From CAXNKH01 sp049296795 (GTDB lineage Bacteria > Pseudomonadota > Gammaproteobacteria > Burkholderiales > Burkholderiaceae_C), in the NCBI GenBank assembly GCA_049296795.1, contig JBAQTC010000002.1:62001-126000 (forward strand): 64,000 nt of DNA, given 5' to 3'. Under the pieces are notes generated by a model. That model had not been told where the DNA came from and did no database searches. It saw only the letters and a program-made list of their open reading frames with translations. Shown piece by piece: positions 40,090 to 48,341 of this stretch (position 1 is its first letter; the number at the start of each line of letters is the position of its first letter). The translations under genes were made by a program, and so were the position numbers.

Positions 40090-42531
40090 TCACGGCACAC
40101 GGTGCTGCCAGTAGCGCTGCGCCTGTTGGCGCTGACAATGCATTTGTTGCGGCTGATCAGTGCGCCAGCGGGCTGCACCACAGTGCGGTGAGTCAAAAAC
40201 CTGAATTTGTCTGGCCTGGTAACGCTCCAGCACCAAGGCCGCGGGATGACCATAACGATTACGGTATCCGGCCTGAATCAGGGCGAATCGCGGTTGCACG
40301 GCATCGAGAAACACGGCGCTGCTCGACGTCTTGCTGCCGTGGTGCGGCACCAGCAAGACGTCAGCCTGTAAAGTTGCACCATCAGCCACCAAGCGAGCCT
40401 CCTGCGCCGCCTCGATGTCGCCAGTCAATAACGCGGTCTGCTGACCATTGGTAATTCTTAAAACACAGGACAACGCGTTGGATCGGGTTTTCAGCGCGTA
40501 ATCCCCTGCCCTTGGATGCAGCACCTCAAAGCGCACACCGTCCCAATCCCAGCGCTGACCCGCCTCGCAGCGACGAACTTGGCGCACGGCCTGCAACTCA
40601 TGCTCGGGCTCAATCGAGCTGAGCAATTGCGCTTGCGGCTGCATGGCCAACACGGCCAGTGCGCCGCCGGTGTGGTCGGCATCGCGGTGGCTCAGCACCA
40701 GCGTGTCAAGCTTGATGTCAAGCGCACGCAGGAGTGGCACCAGAACCCGATGCCCGGCGTCACTCTCACTGGAAAAACGTGGTCCCGCATCGAACACCAG
40801 CGCGTGGTTGGCGGTTTGCACCAGCACCGCATTGCCCTGCCCGATGTCGGCTGCCAACAGTTCAAAATGACCGCTTGGCGGGCGCGGCGCCTGCCACAAC
40901 AAGACTGGCAGCAACAAAGGCAGACCCAGCAACCGCGCCGACCAGGGCAACCTGAGCAGCACCAACAGCGCGCCCAACACCCCGGCCACACCCAGCCACA
41001 GGGCTGGCTGAGCCACCGAGACGCTGGCCAATGGCCAGGCTGCGAGAAACTGCAGAAAACCAGCGAGCAGCTGCACACCCCAAGCTGCCAGCGACCACAG
41101 CGGCGCCCACAACACACCCAGCAAGGCCAGCGGTGTGACGACCAGGGTGACCCAGGGGATCGCCACCAGATTGGCCAACAAACCCAGCAACGAGACCTGG
41201 CCAAACAGCAGAAGTGTCAGCGGACTGAGCGCCAAAGTGATGGTCAATTGCTCGCGCCACATCGTTCGCACTCGCGGCCAGATGCCGGTGTCAGCTGGCA
41301 GTTGGGAGCCGGCCGCGCTGGCAAACAAAATTCCTACGGCAACAAAGCTCAACCAGAAGCCAGCTTGCAGCAAAGCCCAGGGGTCGATCAGCAGCACCGT
41401 TGCTGCCGCCAGCAACCAGACCCGGGGCCAAGGCCAGCGCTTGCCAGACCACTGCAAGCAACTCAAAGCCAACAGCATCCAAATCGTTCTTTGGGAAGGA
41501 ACTCCCCAACCGCTGAAAACCGCATAGGCACTGGCCAAGATCAAACCGCCGAGCATGGCGGCGTTGGGCGCTGGCACAGCCAGACACAAACGACTTGAGC
41601 GCCGCCACAGCCAGCCCAGCAGCAAGGCTGCGATCCAGGCGAATAAGGTGATGTGTAAGCCGGAAATCGCCATCAAATGCGCCACGCCGGTGGCCCGAAA
41701 CAAGTCCCAGTCGGCGCGGTCAATCACGCGTTGATCACCCACCACCAGGGCTGCCACAATGCCGGCACGCCGGGTCGATTCACTGCGCTCGGGCGGAAAG
41801 ACCGAACCACTCAGGTGGTTGAAAATCGAATCGCGCACCTGTTGCCTGAGTTGCTCCACCGGGTACTGCCAAGTTGACCCCAGACGCAAAGGCGGCGGAT
41901 CCTTGGCACCGGATCGCACATAGCCGGTCGCTTGCAATCCCTGCTCCCACAGCCAAAGCTCGAAGTCAAAACCGTGCGGATTACTGCCTCCATGCGGCGC
42001 TTTCAAGCGCAGTGTTAACTGCCAACGCTCACCCGCGCGTAACTCAGCGATGCGCTGTGTTTCTTCTGCGTCTGGCACGCCGGCGGAAAAAACCGAGCCA
42101 TACCAGCCCAGATAAAGCTGGGGTGGCAAGCGCACCGGTGTGCCCGAGAGTGTGGCCGATTCGACCTGAAATCGAAAACGCAAACCCGTGGCGTTGCGCT
42201 GCGGCATCGCGCTAACCACGCCAACCACCGCCAAGTCACGCCCTTGCAAAACCGGCTCCAACGCTTGTTCGTCAAAAACACTGGCACGCAGTCCGGTCAG
42301 GGCCCAGGCCAGTGCTGCCAGCATGACTACAACCCACACCACCCGCAACCACTGCGCACTGAATTTCACAGCGAGCAAAGCCAAGCTCGCCATCGCCAAC
42401 ACCGCACCATAAGCGCCAGGGGAAAACAGCTCAGCCTGTTGCAGTTGCAGCGCAGTTCCCAGCACCAGCCCCCCTAGGGCAGGCGTCAGTAAACGGCCAT
42501 GCAAGTGGTGCGTTGGCAACGGGTTCGGCAT
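40090..42531 (-). CDS. comEC: DNA internalization competence protein ComEC/Rec2
   Basis: An 813-residue polytopic membrane protein for uptake of single-stranded DNA during natural transformation. It has an N-terminal DUF4131-type part with two to three membrane helices and a soluble OB-like loop (about 100-210), the central competence domain with ATGVAHLMAISGLHITLFAW, followed by about eight helices, and a C-terminal metallo-beta-lactamase-like domain with LSHRDADHTGG (metal motif HxDxDH) and VPHHGSKTSSS. The length is normal for Burkholderiales. It is divergent from the first exopolysaccharide gene with 34 bases between. Other competence genes are not in the window. Confidence 0.95.
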   Translation of the reverse strand: MPNPLPTHHLHGRLLTPALGGLVLGTALQLQQAELFSPGAYGAVLAMASLALLAVKFSAQWLRVVWVVVMLAALAWALTGLRASVFDEQALEPVLQGRDLAVVGVVSAMPQRNATGLRFRFQVESATLSGTPVRLPPQLYLGWYGSVFSAGVPDAEETQRIAELRAGERWQLTLRLKAPHGGSNPHGFDFELWLWEQGLQATGYVRSGAKDPPPLRLGSTWQYPVEQLRQQVRDSIFNHLSGSVFPPERSESTRRAGIVAALVVGDQRVIDRADWDLFRATGVAHLMAISGLHITLFAWIAALLLGWLWRRSSRLCLAVPAPNAAMLGGLILASAYAVFSGWGVPSQRTIWMLLALSCLQWSGKRWPWPRVWLLAAATVLLIDPWALLQAGFWLSFVAVGILFASAAGSQLPADTGIWPRVRTMWREQLTITLALSPLTLLLFGQVSLLGLLANLVAIPWVTLVVTPLALLGVLWAPLWSLAAWGVQLLAGFLQFLAAWPLASVSVAQPALWLGVAGVLGALLVLLRLPWSARLLGLPLLLPVLLWQAPRPPSGHFELLAADIGQGNAVLVQTANHALVFDAGPRFSSESDAGHRVLVPLLRALDIKLDTLVLSHRDADHTGGALAVLAMQPQAQLLSSIEPEHELQAVRQVRRCEAGQRWDWDGVRFEVLHPRAGDYALKTRSNALSCVLRITNGQQTALLTGDIEAAQEARLVADGATLQADVLLVPHHGSKTSSSAVFLDAVQPRFALIQAGYRNRYGHPAALVLERYQARQIQVFDSPHCGAARWRTDQPQQMHCQRQQAQRYWQHRVP

Positions 42532-42565
42532 GCGTTAATGCTAAACCCATAGGGACATTACTGGC

Positions 42566-43330
42566 ATGTATAAAATCCGCCAGAACATCGATCATCCAGA
42601 ACGAATGAAGACCCCATCCGAAATCGACGACAAGACCTTGAGCGCGATAGAACGCCGCCTTCGGTTCAGCCCACGCCAACTGGCGTGGCAAAGAGTTCGT
42701 TTTCTAGGTTGGTCGATTTCTCGCCATACCGGTGACGCGGTCAAGCGAATGATCGATCTTTTCGTCGCCAGTATCGCTTTGCTACTGGCCCTGCCTTTTT
42801 TACTGCTGGTGGCAGCCTTGATCAAGTTTGGTGATGGTGGGCCGATATTTTTCTGGCAAACCCGTGTCGGCAAATGGGGCCGGCCTTTCCCCTTCCCCAA
42901 ATTCAGGTCTATGGTGGTCAATTCCGAGGCTCTTCGCGCACAGTTGAGTCAGGCCAATGCCCATGGTGACGGCATCACGTTCAAAATCAAACACGACCCC
43001 CGCATCACCTGGATCGGGCGCATCATCCGAAAAACCAGCATCGATGAGCTGCCACAGCTCTGGTGCGTGATCAAGGGCGACATGTCACTGGTGGGCCCAC
43101 GACCGGCCCTGGTCAGTGAGGTGCAGCGCTACGAGCTGACTGACCGCGCACGGCTAGACATCACACCGGGTCTGACCTGCATCTGGCAAGTCTCCGGACG
43201 CTCTGAAATTCCATTCCCACAGCAAGTGTTGCTCGACATTCAATACATTGAACAGCAAAGTATCCTGACCGATATCAGGCTCCTACTCAAGACCATTCCT
43301 GCCGTCATCACCGGACGGGGGGCCTATTGA
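42566..43330 (+). CDS. Priming sugar transferase (undecaprenyl-phosphate sugar phosphotransferase catalytic domain)
   Basis: A 254-residue bacterial sugar transferase that puts the first sugar phosphate on undecaprenyl phosphate. It has only one membrane-associated helix (RMIDLFVASIALLLALPFLLLVAALIKF) before the catalytic part, so it is the short PglC-like form rather than a WcaJ-type protein with four extra helices. Signature segments are FWQTRVGKWGRPFPFPKFRSM, RKTSIDELPQLWCVIKGDMSLVGPRPAL and LTCIWQVSGRSEIPF, including the Asp-Glu catalytic pair in DELPQ. It opens the exopolysaccharide locus and overlaps the next gene by four bases (TTGA). Confidence 0.93.
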   Translation: MYKIRQNIDHPERMKTPSEIDDKTLSAIERRLRFSPRQLAWQRVRFLGWSISRHTGDAVKRMIDLFVASIALLLALPFLLLVAALIKFGDGGPIFFWQTRVGKWGRPFPFPKFRSMVVNSEALRAQLSQANAHGDGITFKIKHDPRITWIGRIIRKTSIDELPQLWCVIKGDMSLVGPRPALVSEVQRYELTDRARLDITPGLTCIWQVSGRSEIPFPQQVLLDIQYIEQQSILTDIRLLLKTIPAVITGRGAY

Positions 43331-44772
43331 AAGCCAACACGGCCATCCTCATGATGGAAGGCTGGCCAGCACTGGGCAGCGGGCCGCGCTTACGGGACAC
43401 GCGCTCGTTGTTGCCCCTGATTGACAAACCGCTGTTGCAGTATGGGGTCGAAGCTCTGGTTCGGCTGGGCTGCCAGCAAGCCCATGTGTTGCTGGGATCC
43501 GAACCGCAAGCTGTGCGCAAATTGCTTGACAACGGCGAACGCTGGGGGATTCAGATCCACTACCACTACCTGCAAGAAGACGCCGATCTTGGGCAGAACC
43601 TCAGATCTCTTGCTTTGCAACCCGAGCAAGCCTACTGGTTGGCCTACCCCGACCGGCTTCCCTGCGATTTAAGCGCGCTCAAACACGCACAGACTGTCTT
43701 GAACACAGCACTGTGCTGGCGCGAAACACACGGCCTGAAGTGGACTGGATGGGGCTGCTTTAGCGGTTCCTGGCTGACCAGCCAGCAACAAGCGCCTGAG
43801 TTTGATGCCATCGAATCCCTCATATTGGCTGATCAAAATCTGACGCATCAGGTGGCCAGTACGGCCCCACTGAGTGTGGTCAACGATGCTGATTATTTAA
43901 GCAGCAGTAAACGAGAGTTGCAGCACCGAATGACCGAATCGGGTCAAAGCTTGATCCAGTCAAGGGGCGCCGTGCTGCACAAAAGTGCTCAATTCACCGG
44001 GCTGGTCCATATCGGGCAACACGCCCGGGTCGAGGCCGGGGCCAGACTAGGACCGAACGTCATTGTGTGTGAAGGCGCGGTGGTAGGCACGCGGGCTGAG
44101 TTGTCGGATTGCGTTGTACTTCCTGACACCTATGTCGGACCGGAACTCGAATTGAACCAGGTGATCGTGGCACCGGGCAAGCTCTCGAGCATCAGCAATC
44201 AGGTTGTGCTCGACAGCATTGAACCGGGGTTTCTAGACGCGATCAAAGATCGCCCGATGACGAATCTAGCATCGACACCCAGCTTGAGCATCACCCTGGT
44301 CTTGCTCAAATTGTTCCTTTCCCCCCTGTGGTTGCTGGCCTGGCTGGCGAGTCGCTCGGCGGCCTTACCCGCAACCGACAATCAACGCCAAGCGGCGGCA
44401 GAATTGCCCCCTCCCAGCGAGCTAAACGGCACTTGGGTGTCCCACTTTGTCACCACCTTCTACCCCGGTTTAAATCATGTTGCACAAGGCCAGTTGGCTT
44501 TGCTGGGTCTGGAGTTGAAATCGGCTGACGACATCGCCCGACTGCCCGAACACTGGCAATGGCTTTATCAGCAATTCCCTTGTGGCTTGCTCCAACCATC
44601 CATGTTGCTGCCCAACCGGATCAGTTCGCAGCTTGATCGTTTCACTTGCGATGCCTTTGCCCTGACACACAACAGTGGCGTTGTCCCTTATCGACTTTTG
44701 TTGCACTACCTGGGCCAAGTCAGCGTAGACTGCGCCCAAACTCTAATGAACTTGAGGCGCCTTAGGGTGTAG
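43327..44772 (+). CDS. Nucleotidyltransferase-like/left-handed beta-helix protein with sugar-transferase-like tail
   Basis: A 481-residue multidomain protein. Residues 1-210 resemble a nucleoside-diphosphate-sugar pyrophosphorylase: GSGPRLRDTRSLLPLIDKPLLQYGVEAL corresponds to the GGxGTRLxPLTxxxPKPLLPV site, but the glycine-rich loop and its catalytic arginine spacing are altered. Residues 215-290 form hexapeptide turns (VHIGQHARVEAGARLGPNVIV). One hydrophobic helix follows (about 320-338). The last 110 residues (LALLGLELKSADDIARLPEHW, then a PCGLLQPSML segment) look like a degenerate sugar-transferase C-terminus. TTG start at 43327 couples it to the transferase gene. It may regulate or scaffold priming rather than make nucleotide sugar. 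Confidence 0.65.
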   Translation: MKANTAILMMEGWPALGSGPRLRDTRSLLPLIDKPLLQYGVEALVRLGCQQAHVLLGSEPQAVRKLLDNGERWGIQIHYHYLQEDADLGQNLRSLALQPEQAYWLAYPDRLPCDLSALKHAQTVLNTALCWRETHGLKWTGWGCFSGSWLTSQQQAPEFDAIESLILADQNLTHQVASTAPLSVVNDADYLSSSKRELQHRMTESGQSLIQSRGAVLHKSAQFTGLVHIGQHARVEAGARLGPNVIVCEGAVVGTRAELSDCVVLPDTYVGPELELNQVIVAPGKLSSISNQVVLDSIEPGFLDAIKDRPMTNLASTPSLSITLVLLKLFLSPLWLLAWLASRSAALPATDNQRQAAAELPPPSELNGTWVSHFVTTFYPGLNHVAQGQLALLGLELKSADDIARLPEHWQWLYQQFPCGLLQPSMLLPNRISSQLDRFTCDAFALTHNSGVVPYRLLLHYLGQVSVDCAQTLMNLRRLRV

Positions 44773-44822
44773 CGGATTCTTCCCAAGCCTAGTAAACTGA
44801 TACGAACCCAAGGGAGAGCACT

Positions 44823-45164
44823 TTGAAACTCAAATTTGAAAACCTCAATCCCACCGACGGCGTGATTGTCACGGTGGACGACGAAAACCTCGATGCCGGC
44901 AATGCCCGTGAATTCAAGATTCAAATTCAGCAGCAACTCGATCAGCATCAACTGGCGATTCTGGACATGAGCACCTTGAATTTCGTCGACAGTTCGGGGT
45001 TGGGCGCTTTGTTGTCCTGTCTGCGCAGCATGAACAACAAACAGGGCCAGTTCAAACTGATAGGCCTGAGCCGTCCGGTACGGGCTTTGTTTGAATTGGT
45101 CCGTATGCAGCGCATTTTCTCGATCTACAACAACCGCGAAGAGGCCCTGGCATCCCTCCTTTGA
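44823..45164 (+). CDS. STAS-domain anti-anti-sigma-type protein (SypA/SpoIIAA-like)
   Basis: A 113-residue single STAS domain. The phosphorylation site region is DSSGLG with Asp56, Ser57 and Ser58, exactly as in SpoIIAA-type antagonists where the second serine is phosphorylated by a partner kinase. It begins with TTG at 44823 after a good AAGGGAGAG ribosome binding site; the next in-frame ATG is far inside the domain. Four bases separate its stop from the start of the REC-PP2C-HATPase gene, so the two proteins are co-produced. In Vibrio fischeri the comparable pair SypA/SypE controls polysaccharide-dependent biofilm, and the same job is inferred here. Confidence 0.88.
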   Translation: MKLKFENLNPTDGVIVTVDDENLDAGNAREFKIQIQQQLDQHQLAILDMSTLNFVDSSGLGALLSCLRSMNNKQGQFKLIGLSRPVRALFELVRMQRIFSIYNNREEALASLL

Positions 45165-45168
45165 TGCC

Positions 45169-46890
45169 ATGCCAACCCCTGCACCGCCGGTCGCAACGCT
45201 GCTGATCGTTGACGACAAACCCGAAAATCTCAATTTCTTCCGCAACGCGCTCGAACAAGACTACACGATCTTGACGGCGCTCTCAGGTGAATTGGCCTTG
45301 CGCTTGGCCGCCGAGCATCAACCCGATTTGATCCTGCTGGATGTGATGATGCCGGTCATGGGTGGTTTTGAAGTGGCCAGGGCTTTAAGTCGCGACCCAC
45401 GACTCAGCCGCATTCCTTTGGTGTTTCTAACAGCGAACACAGACACGACATCGCAACTCCAAGGTTTGGAGTTAGGCGCCAAGGATTTCATCATCAAACC
45501 CACATCCTTGGGCATTTTGCGTAAGCGCGTTGCCAACGTCATCACACAGATCCAGCTTGACAGCCAGACCGAGCGACACCGCTCAGAATTGGAACAGGTC
45601 AATCAACAACTGCAGCAGACGCTGAGCGAACTCGAAACCCAAAAACAAGCACTTGCACGGATTCGTCAGCAAGAGATAGAAATCGGTGCCGCGATCCAAA
45701 AAAATGTTCTGTTTGGCAATTTCCCCCGAAATCTTGAGGGACTGAGGCTGGCCAGCTTCAGCGAACCCTCTCAGGGCGTCGATGGTGACTTTCAGGTTTT
45801 CACCCAACTTAGCCCTCACAGCTTTGAAGTTTTAGTCGGCGACGTGATGGGCAAGGGCGTGGCTGCGGCCCTTTTTGCCGCCAGCGTGATTTGCAGCTAC
45901 CGAACCACGTTCATGGATCTCATGTCCAACACGGATGGCGAAGTCATGCCCTCGGTCCAGGACATCGTCAATGCCATGCATCAGAGCCTGACGCCCAATT
46001 TGATTGAAATCGGCTCCTTTGTCACGCTGGCCCTGCTGCGCATTGATCGGCTGGCTCAGACGGTGACCTGGTGTAGCGCCGGCCACCCCCCGTGCTTGCT
46101 GACCAGCAGCCGGTACCCGACTGTGATTGAACTGGGTAGTGAAAACCTACCGATTGGCGTTTTGGAATCAGAGTGCTACCAAGAACACACACGGCCCGTC
46201 GCGGTCGGTGACAACCTGTTGCTGTATTCCGATGGCATCTCCGAAGCGATCAGTTCAAATAACACCCTGTACGGCAACCAGCGTATTGCGGCGATCTTGC
46301 ATCAGGGTCAGCAAATCCAGGCCTGCGCCACAACGATCTTGAATTCTTTGCGCTCAGACCTGAAGACTTTCAGTCCCAACAGCGCGGCTCCAGACGACCG
46401 GACCGCTGTGCTCATACAAGTCGTCTTGAACCGCAATAAAACCCGGATCGCCGGCTCCATCGCTGATCGTCGGGCACCGAATTACCGCGACGTGGAGCCA
46501 GAACTTCATAAACTCGAACCACTGCGCAAAAAAATCGCTGCCTTCACCCTGGACCAGCCAGAAGAGTTCACCCAAAGTTTGGTGCTGGCTGCTTTTGAAG
46601 TAGCCACCAATGTCATACGGCACGGCGATCTGACAATCAAAGATGCGCCTATAGTCGCCGTGCTACAAAGGTCCGAAGAAGCCATTTCAATTGAACTGCA
46701 GTATGCCGGCAAACCCTTCGTACCGGAGCACGCCAGCGAGCCTGATTTCAGCGGCAACCAAGACCATGGTTTTGGTCTTTTTATCGTGGAGAACTCGGTT
46801 GACCAAGTGCTTTATGGAACACCCATGCCCGGCATCAGCAGCATTCGTTTGGTTAAACAACTAGAGCAACAGCCGCCTAAATCCACTTGA
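45169..46890 (+). CDS. Response regulator-PP2C phosphatase-HATPase partner-switching protein (SypE/RsbU-like)
   Basis: A 573-residue cytoplasmic switch. Residues 10-125 are a receiver domain with Asp15/Asp16, phosphoacceptor Asp58, Thr88 and Lys110. A coiled coil runs through about 130-175. Residues 190-420 are a SpoIIE/RsbU-type PP2C phosphatase with metal Asp204, Asp206 and Asp224 (GDVMGKG) and the late APDDRT motif, all present. Residues 460-560 are a GHKL kinase-like domain with Glu476/Asn480 (N box) and GFGLFIV (G2), but the G1 box reads YAGKPF with Tyr511 where the adenine-binding Asp is expected. It would dephosphorylate the adjacent STAS protein in response to an unknown histidine kinase; no such kinase is nearby. 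The end overlaps the convergent Wzy-like gene by 30 bases. Confidence 0.88.
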   Translation: MPTPAPPVATLLIVDDKPENLNFFRNALEQDYTILTALSGELALRLAAEHQPDLILLDVMMPVMGGFEVARALSRDPRLSRIPLVFLTANTDTTSQLQGLELGAKDFIIKPTSLGILRKRVANVITQIQLDSQTERHRSELEQVNQQLQQTLSELETQKQALARIRQQEIEIGAAIQKNVLFGNFPRNLEGLRLASFSEPSQGVDGDFQVFTQLSPHSFEVLVGDVMGKGVAAALFAASVICSYRTTFMDLMSNTDGEVMPSVQDIVNAMHQSLTPNLIEIGSFVTLALLRIDRLAQTVTWCSAGHPPCLLTSSRYPTVIELGSENLPIGVLESECYQEHTRPVAVGDNLLLYSDGISEAISSNNTLYGNQRIAAILHQGQQIQACATTILNSLRSDLKTFSPNSAAPDDRTAVLIQVVLNRNKTRIAGSIADRRAPNYRDVEPELHKLEPLRKKIAAFTLDQPEEFTQSLVLAAFEVATNVIRHGDLTIKDAPIVAVLQRSEEAISIELQYAGKPFVPEHASEPDFSGNQDHGFGLFIVENSVDQVLYGTPMPGISSIRLVKQLEQQPPKST

Positions 46891-48264
46891 GGGTGGTTCT
46901 GTAGTACCAGACGCCAAAGCAACCTGGCCATCGGCGGCATCAGCTTGTCGATTTTTGATGCTCTCGCCCCAACCTAACAGTAAAAACAACATGGGCTCGG
47001 TCTGACCGCCCATGTAGACCGTGGCAAAAGAGATGAAGCACATCAAGTAAATGCCCGAGAAAGTAAAGCCGATAGGCGATTCATCGGGGGGGGACTTCAG
47101 ACCAAACTTGATCTGTGAAGCAATGGCATAAAGAAAAATCAGAACAAACAGGGTGGGCGCAATCACCCCGTGTTGCAAGGCCATCAAGAAGAAGGCGTTG
47201 TCCACCGACTCCATGCCATGAATCTTGGGGACGGTGGTCAGACCCCAGCCCGTCCAAACCTTGTCCAGCAAAAAGTCCAAGTAACGATCAATCATGACTT
47301 TGCGGTAAAGCATAGTCTGGGCTTCCTCGCTGATCAGTCCACCGAACTTTGGCGAGATATAGGCATCCAGCGCCAACTTACCCAGAAAACCTGCAACCAA
47401 CACGGCCATCAAAAAAAGACGCAACCCAAGTTTTCTATTCTTGAAGTTGCCCACCGCCACCAGTGCGGCGCCGACAAATCCCCCAATCCAAGGCCCCCGA
47501 GAAATAGTCATCAGGGCCATCAAGATCAGCACGATAGAGATCTGGTATTTGAACGACACAGGCAACGCACTTCCAGCTTTTTGAAGCCAACCCAACAGAC
47601 CGGTCTGAGGCTTGTCCCAAACGCCCAACCAACACAACCAGCGGTGCAAGCGATAGACCGTGATCACCATGATGGCCGCCAGAATCGGATGCTCGAAAGT
47701 GCCGGCGGCGCGCGCGATCCCATAACGAATCGACAAGCCGCTGTGGGCGTCAGGGAACAGCGGCGACAAGAGCTTGTACGTGGGACTGACCCAAAATTTA
47801 GCCTCGAACAGGAAACACGGGAAAAACAACACAAAAATCAGGACAAATACTTTAGAGGTCTCGATGTCCATGCGCCGGCTGTCAATCAAGATGCGACCCA
47901 GGAGGTAGGGGCCGATCAGGGCCGACAGCATGTAGAACGCGTAGTTCTGGGCATCGGCATAGCCGCGGCTGATGAAGTCAGCCACCACCCGCACCACCAC
48001 ATACAGGCACAGCATCACTTCCATCCGGCCGAAACGGATCAAATGGAGTTTGTCACGCAGCAACACAAACAAAATCGGCAGGATGGCAGCCTGCATGAAA
48101 TTGGGGTCTGGCAGGCCCGGGATGTTGACCCAGAACAGAAAGGGAAGAGCCAGGAAGAAAGGGATCCAGATCCGCAGGAAAGCGGCCTCAATCCCCCGCA
48201 CAGAGATCATGTGCATGGACATCAGCATGGCGACAAAGACGACGTAGCGCGTCACGTTGTGCAC
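46861..48264 (-). CDS. O-antigen polymerase/ligase-like membrane protein (Wzy type)
   Basis: A 467-residue polytopic inner-membrane protein with about eleven hydrophobic helices and a large periplasmic loop after the middle (residues around 290-345, including DAYISPKFGGLISEEAQTMLYRKVMIDRYLDFLLDK). Such layout is typical of Wzy and EpsF-like polymerases that join repeat units of a polysaccharide. Short arginine motifs (TISRGPWIGG, RKVMIDRY) may be the functional sites. The start codon is GTG at 48264 with a weak ribosome binding site. It is the only gene of the locus core in this orientation before the Wzc-like gene. Polymerase or ligase function is inferred from topology and neighbours. Confidence 0.75.
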   Translation of the reverse strand: MHNVTRYVVFVAMLMSMHMISVRGIEAAFLRIWIPFFLALPFLFWVNIPGLPDPNFMQAAILPILFVLLRDKLHLIRFGRMEVMLCLYVVVRVVADFISRGYADAQNYAFYMLSALIGPYLLGRILIDSRRMDIETSKVFVLIFVLFFPCFLFEAKFWVSPTYKLLSPLFPDAHSGLSIRYGIARAAGTFEHPILAAIMVITVYRLHRWLCWLGVWDKPQTGLLGWLQKAGSALPVSFKYQISIVLILMALMTISRGPWIGGFVGAALVAVGNFKNRKLGLRLFLMAVLVAGFLGKLALDAYISPKFGGLISEEAQTMLYRKVMIDRYLDFLLDKVWTGWGLTTVPKIHGMESVDNAFFLMALQHGVIAPTLFVLIFLYAIASQIKFGLKSPPDESPIGFTFSGIYLMCFISFATVYMGGQTEPMLFLLLGWGESIKNRQADAADGQVALASGTTEPPSSGFRRLLL

Positions 48265-48292
48265 CTGCGATTCACATGAAGCCTGAGTAAAT

Positions 48293-48322
48293 TTGCATCG
48301 AGGCTACACTTTAGGCGATATT
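48293..48322 (+). promoter_or_regulatory. Possible sigma-70-type promoter of the export operon
   Basis: TTGCAT (48293-48298), an 18-base spacer and GATATT (48317-48322) lie 20 bases before the GTG of the polysaccharide export gene, in the 77-base divergent space from the polymerase gene. The match is moderate, and no operator is obvious. Confidence 0.3.
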
Positions 48323-48341
48323 TCAGTTAGGGTTCATCGCT

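Noticed and set aside
34294..41598. Plus-strand frames opposite acyl-CoA dehydrogenase, the HDAC-like gene and comEC (34294-35355, 35404-36585, 37953-39044, 40516-41598)
   Set aside because: No domains or plausible ribosome binding sites; the opposite strand encodes well-supported proteins over the same span.
44706..45245. Minus-strand frame of 179 codons across the STAS gene
   Set aside because: It is antisense to a clear STAS domain and the start of the switch protein, with no recognisable domain.
47170..48279. Plus-strand frame of 369 codons opposite the Wzy-like gene
   Set aside because: It is rich in His, Gln and Arg with no hydrophobic pattern, typical of antisense to a membrane protein gene.
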